A DNA stretch of 64,000 bases from Pyxicephalus adspersus (Eukaryota; Chordata; Amphibia; Anura; Pyxicephalidae). How positions within the stretch are numbered: position 1 is the first letter of the stretch; every line of letters starts with the position of its first letter. The notes beneath the pieces are model-generated. The model saw only the letters and a program-made list of their open reading frames with translations, made no database searches and was not told the origin of the DNA. The position numbers and the translations under genes are program-made. Positions 53,908-62,970 of the stretch are shown in pieces. The stretch lies in contig NC_092859.1 in assembly GCF_032062135.1 (NCBI RefSeq), forward strand, positions 70,656,149 to 70,720,148, read 5' to 3'.

Positions 53908-53958
53908 TTAATGCGAGTCACTTTGTCCTCCAGCACTGTGGCCAGTGTGTTGCTGCAT
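53908..53958 (-). CDS. Short upstream reading frame, 16 codons
   Basis: An ATG at 53958 opens a 16-residue frame beginning MQQHTG and ending in TAA at 53908, only 20 bases before the ADRB2 start codon. It lies inside the predicted leader for any start site near the TATA-like element. Mammalian ADRB2 mRNA carries a short leader cistron of about 19 residues that reduces receptor translation. This one is at a comparable place, but its residues do not look like the arginine-rich mammalian peptide. It is a candidate translational brake, not a demonstrated product. Confidence 0.4.
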   Translation of the reverse strand: MQQHTGHSAGGQSDSH

Positions 53959-53977
53959 GGAGTTGAGCCTGGTGCTC

Positions 53978-54091
53978 TCACCCGTATGGGAGGCTTGCCT
54001 GCCCCGTATCGTACATCTGCTCCTGCTGTGACACCGGCTGAGGGATGCAGAGCTCTGACCCGCTGACAGTCCCTGCCACTTCTGAACTCAT
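53978..54091 (-). CDS. Second upstream reading frame, 37 codons, with internal Met
   Basis: An ATG at 54091 opens 37 codons ending in TGA at 53978. A second in-frame ATG at 54016 gives a 12-residue version (MYDTGQ...). The first ATG is only about 17 bases from the TATA-like element, so it may lie upstream of the cap site. The internal ATG is more likely to be transcribed. Both end before the 16-codon frame at 53958 begins. Function is unknown. Confidence 0.3.
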   Translation of the reverse strand: MSSEVAGTVSGSELCIPQPVSQQEQMYDTGQASLPYG

Positions 54092-54107
54092 CTCCCTCCT
54101 CGCTGCC

Positions 54108-54115
54108 TTTAATAA
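54108..54115 (-). promoter_or_regulatory. TATA-like element (TTATTAAA) of ADRB2
   Basis: TTATTAAA on the minus strand lies 9 bases downstream of the CRE and about 220 bases before the start codon. A TATA element here predicts transcription starting near 54075-54090, giving a leader of roughly 190-200 nucleotides. No transcript data are available to confirm this. Confidence 0.5.
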
Positions 54116-54124
54116 CACCCCTTG

Positions 54125-54132
54125 TGACGTCA
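54125..54132 (-). promoter_or_regulatory. Consensus cAMP response element (TGACGTCA)
   Basis: A perfect palindromic CRE lies 238 bases upstream of the ADRB2 start codon, between the CCAAT box and the TATA-like element. Mammalian ADRB2 is known to be induced by cAMP through upstream CREs, so this site fits positive feedback from receptor signalling. The sequence and spacing are seen directly; the function is inferred. Confidence 0.75.
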
Positions 54133-54143
54133 CTGCCCGCCGG

Positions 54144-54148
54144 CCAAT
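54144..54148 (+). promoter_or_regulatory. CCAAT box of the ADRB2 promoter
   Basis: CCAAT reads on the plus strand, which is ATTGG relative to ADRB2. It is 11 bases from the CRE and about 30 from the TATA-like element, a normal NF-Y spacing. Reverse-oriented CCAAT boxes are common in vertebrate promoters and work in either direction. Confidence 0.6.
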
Positions 54149-54791
54149 CCCCGGAGAGCCGAGCAACACTGCTATTCACCGACTACAAGTTAGTGCAGAA
54201 GTTTAGCAGCAGCGATCGGTGTACTGAGCTCCTGTCTATGTGCGCGACATCGGAGCAGGTGTTCAGTCCTCCAATGAAGTGCAGACTATCAGGGGACTAG
54301 CTGTCATCTCTGTCCCTGTGCTTCAATCATTTACAGATCGTTATTCGTGCAGCAGCCTGGAGGTATTGGGGACATGAGGACAGGTAACGTTCTGTATGAG
54401 GGATGCTTACCAGGGTTGTAGATTATGATATGTCAATATCTCTATTCATTTATACAGCTATATGCATCTATTGTCTAGCTATGTACTAAAATACTATCAT
54501 ATTTCTATTTATCTACTGTATTGAGTTGGTAGGAGCGATCAATCATTTTTTATCTATCTAGTGTGTTGCATACATATTGTTAGGTTTTATCTGTCATATT
54601 CCTTTTTATATATCTGTTGTTTTTTGCTATCTTTTTAACATCTTTCATTGTATTCACTGTAATCTACCTATCCATCTATCTATCTATCTATCATATGTAC
54701 AGAGTGTATAGACAACCTTTAGTTCTGTAACTACATTAATCAGACTTTTATTATTAAGATCTATCTGTCATCTATCTATCATCTTTCATTT

Positions 54792-54794
<3 letters not shown>

Positions 54795-54843
<49 letters not shown>
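54795..54843. repeat. TA microsatellite
   Basis: An uninterrupted TA tract directly before cassette copy 2. Confidence 0.95.
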
Positions 54844-54848
<5 letters not shown>

Positions 54849-54924
54849 GGTAGTGCATTTGAAGCTATCAGGGTTTCTGAATCATAAAACTGCATGTAAT
54901 AAATCACCCTCCAAGTGTCATGGT
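54844..54924 (+). repeat. 81-bp microsatellite-linked cassette, copy 2
   Basis: Begins AATTTGGTAGTGCATTTGAA and ends CTCCAAGTGTCATGGT. A TA repeat (54795-54843) lies directly before it and an ATCT repeat directly after it. Same orientation as the copy on the other side of ADRB2. Confidence 0.85.
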
Positions 54925-55064
54925 ATCTATCTATCTATCTATCTATGTATGTATCTATCTATGTATGTATGTATCTATCTATTTATCTATCTATCATCTA
55001 TCTATCTATCTATCTATCATCTATCTATCTATCTATTTATCTATCTATCATCTATCTATCTATT
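54925..55064 (+). repeat. ATCT tetranucleotide microsatellite with GTAT and CATC interruptions
   Basis: Long (ATCT)n tract with ATGT and TTTATCT variants, starting directly at the end of cassette copy 2. A shorter ATCT run is at 54671-54692. Open frames of Ser-Ile-Tyr-Leu here are artefacts. Confidence 0.95.
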
Positions 55065-56949
55065 ATTTTTATCGGACCTATAATCTGTCTTTTTATACAT
55101 CCATTGTATTCTGGAACTACAATACCCAGCCTTCAATCTGATATGTTGCTTTACTGTACTACAGTACACTGCACTAAATACCGAGAAATAAAAATGTATT
55201 TGTATTCCAGCTGTCATTCCTCATTTGCACCAGATACCTGACTTTTATAACTTTGTTGCTGTACGCCACAGCTCCATTTTTCTATCCAGCAAAAGTTTTA
55301 TAAGAATAAGAAAGTTCATCATGTGGGGCTAACATATTCTCCATATCTTAGATTTTTGGTGTGGCCTTATAAAATAGAATCTATGATGCATTGCTGCCAC
55401 ATTAGTCACACAGGAGGTCCTGCAGGCTTATCAGACAGGAGAGTGAAGAACGATAGACCGTGTCCAGTAAATTGTCTGGTACAATGTTTCCACCTCCACT
55501 GGAGATTGCGATGAAGGAAATGACACGAGAAGGATCAGAACAGTAGGAAAGACATTGCACTGGGAGGCAGCAGAAACCGAGAAGTGCAAGCCTAGGTTTC
55601 CATTCACAGCCCCCAGAGTCTTTAGTGAAATAAACTTGATGGCAAAATATAAGGATCTGATTTCCAGTAACATTACATTCTGTAAGCCAAGTGTGATACC
55701 AGACAGACTGGTAATAATCTATTGGTGTTCTCCAGGCTGTATTCCAGGCTTTTCTTGTAATTGCCTTTTTCTCAATGTATTGAACAGCAGGTGTGCCTAT
55801 ATCCTTGAGGAAATTCCTAGACAGCCACAGAGGAAAAAATGACTTGCAGAGGAAGAACATTGCGAGGTGGGGAAGTGATATAGAATGTCAACCACCAGAA
55901 TTGGAGCCAAGCAACTAAACAGTGGGAGAATATAGAGGCACACTAGAAATGTGAGGACCCTCTAATTCTGCCTCAACCACCTCTTCCAAAAGTGTATGTA
56001 TGGCAAGTCTTTTCTAAAGCATATGAAGCATCAGAAAAATATAGAAATATTAAAATATTAAAAAAAATAAAGACATAGATTCGTCTACTCTTGTTCTCAG
56101 GCAGTGTAGACCCCCTGTACTCCTTCAACAAGATAAACCTAATACTAGATCTTCAAGTTCTGTTGTTAAAGGAAACCTGTCCTGAGAAAAAATTGGGCTT
56201 CCATTACTGACATCTCTCCTGGAAAATGCTGAAACATTTCCAGGTAGAATAAATTACTGCCATTGGAACACATGCACCTTAAAGATTCTCAGCAGGGAAT
56301 GTCTCAGTGAATGTCATTTTCACTGCTTTATAAATACCCCAAAGACAGCCGGACAAGTCAGAAACAGTCAGGCAACTAGGACTGCTATAAAGAGGTCAGT
56401 GTTTACAGCCTTGGTAATTCTGTTTGTGCAGTTTTTTTAGGTGAATTCTATAGAAGCCCACTCTGGACTTTTTTATTTTTAGAATTAGGCCTTTGGGCCT
56501 TTGACTTGGGTTTGAAAACAAATGCAGCTGATGCTGAAATAATTAGCTCTTCCTTGGGCCTTCAGTACTCACTTTTTGCCACACCGTTGGTTTAATTGAT
56601 ACCCATCACAGTATAATGGTTCAGAGAGCGCCATTCACACCGTCAATTCAGCATTACTGAGCACTGAAAAGAGATTAGTATAAAGAGGACCCTGTGATCA
56701 CATTACTAGACTAAGGTTGGGCTCAGATTAGTGGTTTTTGCAATCAGTGTTAAGCGGTTTACCAAAATGGTTAACATTGGACTGAATGGGTCCATTATTT
56801 ATTGTTTATTTGACAGGGGAGCATAGTAATGACCACATGTTAATGCTTCTGGGTGCTTAGTGTTCAACAATAGGTGCCTGGGGGTGGTAAATGTTTCTGT
56901 AAAATAGAGATAGCCTGAATCTAAGCTAACAAAAATCAGTAGTAAGGTA
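55065..56949. other. No gene seen; overlapping frames at 55402-55860
   Basis: A 152-codon minus frame and a 95-codon plus frame overlap at 55402-55860. Neither has a recognisable domain or convincing start context. Possibly transcribed non-coding sequence near the ADRB2 promoter. Confidence 0.4.
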
Positions 56950-57689
56950 CCGTATTTTTCGGACCATTAGACGCTCCGGACTATAGGACGCACCAGGTTT
57001 TCCGCACGGGAAAACAAGAAAAAAAANNNNNNNNNNNNNNNNNNNNNNNNNNNNNNNNNNNNNNNNNNNNNNNNNNNNNNNNNNNNNNNNNNNNNNNNNN
57101 NNNNNNNNNNNNNNNNNNNNNNNNNNNNNNNNNNNNNNNNNNNNNNNNNNNNNNNNNNNNNNNNNNNNNNNNNNNNNNNNNNNNNNNNNNNNNNNNNNNN
57201 NNNNNNNNNNNNNNNNNNNNNNNNNNNNNNNNNNNNNNNNNNNNNNNNNNNNNNNNNNNNNNNNNNNNNNNNNNNNNNNNNNNNNNNNNNNNNNNNNNNN
57301 NNNNNNNNNNNNNNNNNNNNNNNNNNNNNNNNNNNNNNNNNNNNNNNNNNNNNNNNNNNNNNNNNNNNNNNNNNNNNNNNNNNNNNNNNNNNNNNNNNNN
57401 NNNNNNNNNNNNNNNNNNNNNNNNNNNNNNNNNNNNNNNNNNNNNNNNNNNNNNNNNNNNNNNNNNNNNNNNNNNNNNNNNNNNNNNNNNNNNNNNNNNN
57501 NNNNNNNNNNNNNNNNNNNNNNNNNNNNNNNNNNNNNNNNNNNNNNNNNNNNNNNNNNNNNNNNNNNNNNNNNNNNNNNAAGTAAAAAAATATGCCCCTG
57601 TACCTCTGCATTCGGACCATAAGACGCACCCTGATTTTCCCCCCACTTTAGGAGGAAAAAAAGTGCGTCTTATGGTCCGAAAAATACGG
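56950..57689. mobile_element. TIR DNA transposon (CCGTATTTTTCGG ends), copy 2, with internal gap
   Basis: The same termini as the element at 21977-23160 (CCGTATTTTTCGGACCATTAG left, CCGAAAAATACGG right), flanked by TA at 56948-56949 and 57690-57691. It carries repeated GACCATAAGACGCACC words near both ends. Positions 57027-57579 are N. No coding sequence is visible outside the gap. Confidence 0.8.
57027..57579. other. Assembly gap (553 N)
   Basis: All bases are N, inside the second copy of the CCGTATTTTTCGG-ended transposon. Confidence 0.99.
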
Positions 57690-57691
57690 TA

Positions 57692-57944
57692 AGTACATAA
57701 AATTGCAAAGCATACAGATTGGGGTACTTTCAGTAAAAGGGGTATGAGTAATACACTGCAAAATCTCTTATGGTTTCAAGTTACAAGTTCTCTGTCTGTA
57801 ATTAGCAGTGGAAATGAATGAGTTTTAGCACCTTTTATGTAATACCTCAACACATTTGTAGAGAAAAGCTAATCAGCCATAACCTTTTGCCCTTTTGCTG
57901 CTGCAGAGAACTGTTATGTATCCGATGACAGAATGGATTTCATT

Positions 57945-57988
<44 letters not shown>

Positions 57989-60900
57989 TATATTTACAGC
58001 AGAGCAAAAAACAATTAAACAAATGCTTACCCGTAAAAATATATCATAGTAGTATCGTATGGAATACTTTTATTATACTAAACCTGTGTTTCTTCTTCAC
58101 TTTATAACAACATACGTTCAAACAACTGTAATTTCAATATCACTGAATAGCATATAAATCTAAGAAAGCAAATTTTTTTCTGCACAAGAAAAAAATGACT
58201 GCAAAAGCCGTAAACATGCAAAATAAGGAAAGTATATTGAAGCTGTGTGTGGTCACTCCTCCAAGTGGGTCAGCATGGTTCAGGTCTGAAACAGAAGCAA
58301 AGCAGATTTCCAGAAGACAGCGATGGCTCCCCTGCCTGGGCTGCAAGTGTCAGTTATGATGACGCAATGATGGAGGAGAGCAGACACGGCAATGCTCCCA
58401 CTGATTCCCAGCGCTCACCCTGCAACATGTGTTTGTGCATCTGGTTTATTAGATAAGCTTATTTGCATATTAGCAGGCCTTGCGGTTCATATTCCTAAAT
58501 GCAAACAAATGTGTTAAGTTATATTTAAAGATACAAGCAGTTCTGTCAATATAAATTACACAAAATATATTTGCTAAAAGTGTTAATTTAAAGGCTATAC
58601 CTGGGTCAAAAAAAAAACACTTCCTATGCCATTCAACCACATCCCCTTCCCCATTCATTCAGCTTTTTCTTTACTTTCCAAAGCTTTTATAATATCCTAA
58701 ATCAACTTTTTGCCTCCCTTGCCGTCTTTGTAATACAACACTACATATGTGCCCATGCTGACTGGTCCTCATCTGCCATGCTTATTGTAATGATTTCTGT
58801 AACTCCCTATTTTATAAAAAAGTAAAATCTTTTTTTTTTTTTTTTATGTATGCTTTTTAGATTTTTTGTTTCCAGGTGACACTTGGCTTGTCTAGTCAGG
58901 GTTGGATGATTTCTAAAATACATTGCTCCCGTGTCTTTCTAAGTTTTTCTGACATTCAGATGTACCTAAGCAGTCACATGGCTGGACCTTCTACAAGGTA
59001 ATAATACATAGACCTGAGATGTGAGAGAGGAAAAACAACATTATGGCCTTCCTTTTGGTGGCTTTGAAAGTGTTTCGTAATAGAATGTCAACACATAGTT
59101 GCAAAACACACACAGGCGTGTGAATAATACAAAGAAACAAATAGATTTTATTAAATGTGAAAAAAGTATATTAGATTTGCTATACATAATTTTATCACTA
59201 CTATTCTGCTATTGATTTGCTGCACAAATTTATCTCTGATATTTATGTGCAATGTATAATTAACAAGTTAAATTTAACAGGTCACATCAGATTTATTCTT
59301 TAAAAGCTGAAATCTAACTTGTAGCCAAGGAAAGGTGCACATAAAAAGGTGAACAAAAAGACTGTTTAGATATGACTAGAGATAGGCGAAACTGAGAAAT
59401 CTATTTTGGTAAAAATAACAACTAATCCATTTTCAGTTTCAAAATAAGGAATAAAAGAGCATGGTATATTTTTCATTCTATTGAGCATAGTGCCTATTTG
59501 CCAAACAAAAGCACGGTGGGGGAGACATAGGGTTACTGTCCAGGAGGCAAACCTATTCGCTGTTACCTGGTTACAGAGGCTACAATTATTAACATATTAT
59601 AACCTCATCCATGGCATTTATTCATGTGAACACACAAATGTAATTTGAACAATGTGCTTTTTGTAGTAATGGAATAGAGTTACAGTCTATAAATTTTCTG
59701 TAAGTGTTATAAGCTCAACTATTTTTCATATTTTACTGGTACCAGGTAGTATACAGTATATATATTTATATCAATATTTGTTATGTTATTCTACTTGGCT
59801 ATAACTTTTATGATTGTTTATTGGCTGTTTCTCTATCCATGTACCATCTAGATTTCCATATTTGTCATAGGTGGCTACTGTATCATAAATGGCAGACATG
59901 CACAGTCCTACTATCTGCAGCCTTAGAAGAAAGTAAATCAGAAAACTGTTTCCTATATAAAGTGATCCGATGAAGACAGAAATTTGGGAGCTGCCAATGC
60001 TGACTTAGTATTAGAAGACACGACTGTCATATTTTTCAATACATACTAAACCACTTCACCTGGAGCCAGCATGCAACCACTAAAGTCTAAACTGCCATTC
60101 TACATACAGTACCTATTTTTCATTGACTCATTGTATCCTATGCCTTAAATAAATTAGCAAAGGAAGTTCACATATGTTTACCTTAATTTAAATATTTTAC
60201 AAACCATGTTTGTATGTACATCTACATATATCATGTATAAATGTACATAAATAGTAGAAGTAATCAAAAGAAGTGTCAAGACAGAGTTTCACAATAAAAT
60301 ACAATTTTTACTGACTTTTTGCCTTTTTAAAGCTATAAAATAATCGCCAGGCCTTCTAGGTTGCTAATTCGTTATGTCAATTATACTTTACACAGTTTGC
60401 CAGGCAATTTTCATAAGTGATTATTCAGGTACTTAAAGAAAATCACTTTAAGTGTGGCATTTATCTCACTGCAGATTAATAAAAGAATATATATATTAAC
60501 CTGAATGAAGCTTGTGTATAACTCACAAATACAGCTTTTATACCCCTGGAGGATTGTAGGCGGTCTCCTGAATGGCTGCTTATATTTTTTTATTGCTTAT
60601 AGGTTCAGCGTACATTTTATTTCAGTGTGCAAAGCTTTTACCTCAAACAGTTGTGCAAACTTTGGGCTTTTTTTGCTGGGATTTTCCAGAACAAAAGATT
60701 TGTATGAATAGGCAGTGAAGCAATTTGAAAGAAAATAACAGAGTAAGGACAGAATACAGTTATTTTTTACCTCTTTATAACAATTTTGATCATCCATAAA
60801 TATGAATTATATATTTTAAATTCTGTATGGCAGAAGTACTGCTGGTTTACTAAAGAAGAAGAGAACGTTCACATAGCAAAGGGAATCAAATATGCTTATG

Positions 60901-61726
60901 GTAATTTCAATCATTTTACTGATTAACACATAACCTAAAAATCCAAGCAGGTAAATCAGCAGATCATCAATTCCGAAAGAGAATTCATTTTTAAAGTTTA
61001 TATAAATCAGAACACTTAATAAAAAAACTTCAAAAGAACTTTATTGTTGCAAATGTTCCTGTAACTTCAACAGATTAATCCTTTTTTTATATGCCCTGCT
61101 TTTAATTAAATGATAGCAAATAGATACTCCATAGAAACGTCCTTCTCTAGGACAGAAACCAATTATAGTCGGACATGTTGATATGCCATATTGATCACTA
61201 TTGTATGCCATCGTGGTTTATCACTCAATTCTACATCTTTAAAATACTGAATTGCAACTTCCGAATTGCTCATGTTAAAAGGAAGAGTTTTTGTCAATTG
61301 CATTGTGAAAGGAATGTAGCAATCACCATGGTTTAAATAGGGTGAATTATATGGTTCCTACTAAATAACAGTCATTACAGATGTTAGTAAAGGTGGCTTT
61401 ATCTGTGGCATGTCCAGGCAGCTCCAAAAGGCAAATAGAGTGAAGACTACAACTGCATTAGTGATAACTGTCATATTTTTCACTTTGTAGATATGTCTGT
61501 TGCAATGAAATTCAAAGCACTCCAGCAGGCATGCAGAATTAAAAGAAAAAAACATCTTCAAAGTACACAGTTTTAGTTGTATTTATTAAAATAGGTGACT
61601 ATTAATAATAAATCGACCTAAGAGGTACAATCTGCTTCTGCAATAGAAAATCCACACCCTATGCAAAGCAAGCCTGGAGCCTACAATAAACAAAGCACTT
61701 CCTCCAATAAAGAAGATAACATTCAT
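57692..61726. other. No gene confidently seen downstream of the unidentified exons
   Basis: If the unknown gene continues, further exons would be on the minus strand here or closer to 62.4 kb. A segment at 61381-61497 encodes MTVITNAVVVFTLFAFWSCL after an acceptor-like ATTGCAACAG, but its phase does not match the known exon. Another at 61611-61632 follows TTTTCTATTGCAG. Neither is convincing. Confidence 0.35.
57948..57983. repeat. TA microsatellite
   Basis: About 18 TA units. Confidence 0.95.
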
Positions 61727-62062
61727 TAAAGCTGCGTACACACTGCCAATTTTTGTCGTTGGAAAGGATCTTTCACGATCCTTTCCAACGACAAGGGAGT
61801 GCACGATGCATGAACGGTGCTGTACATACAGCACCGTTCATGCTCTATGGAGAGGGGAGGGGGAGAGCGACGGAGCGGCACCCTGCTGCGCGCTCTCCCC
61901 TTCACTTTCATTACGATCGGCTGTCGTCCATCGTCCGTGGATCCGGCAGGTCGGTCGTCCGGACGATGGACGACACCGACTGTACACACGGCAGATTTTC
62001 GCCCGATAATTGGCCGATGCCGATTATCGGGCGATAAAAATCTGACGTGTGTTCGTAGCTTA
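61727..62062. mobile_element. TIR MITE, TAAAGCTGCGTACACAC family, with internal perfect hairpins
   Basis: 336 bp. Left end TAAAGCTGCGTACACACTGC; inverted right end TTAAGCTACGAACACACGTC. It contains a perfect hairpin at 61755-61792 (16-base arms GTCGTTGGAAAGGATC, 6-base loop) and another at 61812-61839 (13-base arms). It is GC-rich against AT-rich surroundings. Open frames on all strands here are not genes. Confidence 0.85.
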
Positions 62063-62235
62063 AGTCTCAATCACTTATGTTGGATGCAGAAGATCATCCA
62101 TTTACAGGCAAATCACCATAGTAAAAGTGGTAGAAAGCAAGCTATTGAGCTATTTAGATGAGAACAAAGCCTTTTAATAAACATGTACCATTTTGCTAAT
62201 TCAAATAATGTATCCATTTTCTGAGATTCTTGGTT

Positions 62236-62250
62236 CTAGACACAGAGGTT
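62236..62250 (-). CDS. Candidate terminal exon of the unidentified gene
   Basis: A strong acceptor (CTTCTCTCACTCTTTTAG) ends at 62251 on the minus strand. Read in the required phase 0, the exon gives N-L-C-V and then TAG. An ATTAAA polyadenylation-like signal follows near 62172-62177. The intron would be 167 nt. It is also possible that this is a decoy and the true next exon lies further on. Confidence 0.2.
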   Translation of the reverse strand, partial: NLCV

Positions 62251-62417
62251 CTAAAAGAGTGAGAGAAGCCAGTGTTACAAAAAAAAATATGTGTTTAGGT
62301 ATTGTCCTACATAAAGTATCATCAAAGTGCAAAAAGTCAAAGTGAGAAACATCACATACATTCTGAAAAAAAGGAAATATAAGATGCCAAATTTGGGGGA
62401 TATTTGGCATCATTCAC

Positions 62418-62659
62418 CTTAATTTTCCCTGGAAAAGAGGATAATTCCCCAGGAATGTAGGTAACAGTTCTTGGATTGGGTTGCACACATTGGTTGCCCA
62501 AATGGATGAAATTAGGGTTAGCCACTTCCACAGGTTTGTAGTCAATCTCTAAGATTTGTGCATTTTTCAAATCACAAATTCCTGGCAATACAGTTGCAGG
62601 TTTGTTGCTAGAAATAATCAGTAACCGCTGAAGTATCACGGTTTTGTCTGTAACAGAAG
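62418..62659 (-). CDS. Internal coding exon of an unidentified gene (downstream exon)
   Basis: This 242-nt exon has an acceptor TTATTTTTTTAG and donor AAG|GTGAAT (eight of nine consensus positions). It carries two nucleotides of a split codon and then 80 open codons, from SVTDKTVILQ to ELSSFPGKIK, ending in phase 0. The entering phase matches the exon at 62898-62970 exactly. The peptide alternates hydrophobic and polar residues, holds two Cys (GICDL, NQCV) and is rich in Pro, Asn and Val, as in a beta-sandwich. PapD-like or Ig-like repeats of large transmembrane or ciliary proteins are possible, but this is a guess. The next exon must begin in phase 0. The nearest strong acceptor is at 62250, where the frame would stop after four codons. 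Confidence 0.65.
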
Positions 62660-62897
62660 CTAAAAAAATAAGGTGAAAGAATAATTACCCCAGCCTATTT
62701 TATATAAATGGGTAGGTGTACAGTATATTGTCCTTGAATGTTGTTGATTTGTACAAAGAGAGACACTTTTACTTAATGTTTTTCCAATTTTTTTCTCTGG
62801 TATATGTTTCCCATGGCAGTTTCCGATTGCTCATGTCTTTTGATGATAGCTTGCCTATTTGTCCTACAAATAGCCAGAATTGAACAACAAGACTCAC

Positions 62898-62970
62898 CCA
62901 CATAGACTCCAATTGGGTACGCTGTAAAGTTTTCAAATTTCAAGCAAAAACCTAGCCAGATACCTTTATC
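62898..62970 (-). CDS. Internal coding exon of an unidentified gene (upstream exon)
   Basis: This 73-nt exon follows an acceptor with a pyrimidine-rich tract ending in TATATAG and precedes a perfect GTGAGT donor (GG|GTGAGT). It is open from its first base: 24 codons (DKGIWLGFCLKFEN at the start, FTAYPIGVYV at the end) plus one nucleotide G. The codon just before it in this frame is TAG, so the open frame begins exactly at the splice site. The leftover G joins CT at the start of the next exon to make an Ala codon. It contains an N-F-T glycosylation sequon and one Cys, which would suit a secreted or extracellular beta-rich domain. I do not recognise the family. The gene lies about 9 kb upstream of ADRB2 on the same strand. 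Confidence 0.62.

Noticed and set aside
53901..54179. 92-codon minus frame upstream of ADRB2
   Set aside because: It begins with GTG, spans the promoter elements and has no domain. Only the short ATG-started frames inside the predicted leader are kept.
54847..55241. Several plus-strand frames of Ser-Ile-Tyr-Leu
   Set aside because: Translated ATCT repeats.
56967..57646. Open frames of about 220 codons on the minus strand
   Set aside because: Same artefact across the second N gap.
61586..62161. Open frames on both strands around the 61.7-kb MITE, one with a membrane-like tail
   Set aside because: Most of the length is MITE sequence. The tail (NVIFFIGGSALFIVGS) lies outside the MITE but has no acceptor in the phase required by the known upstream exon.
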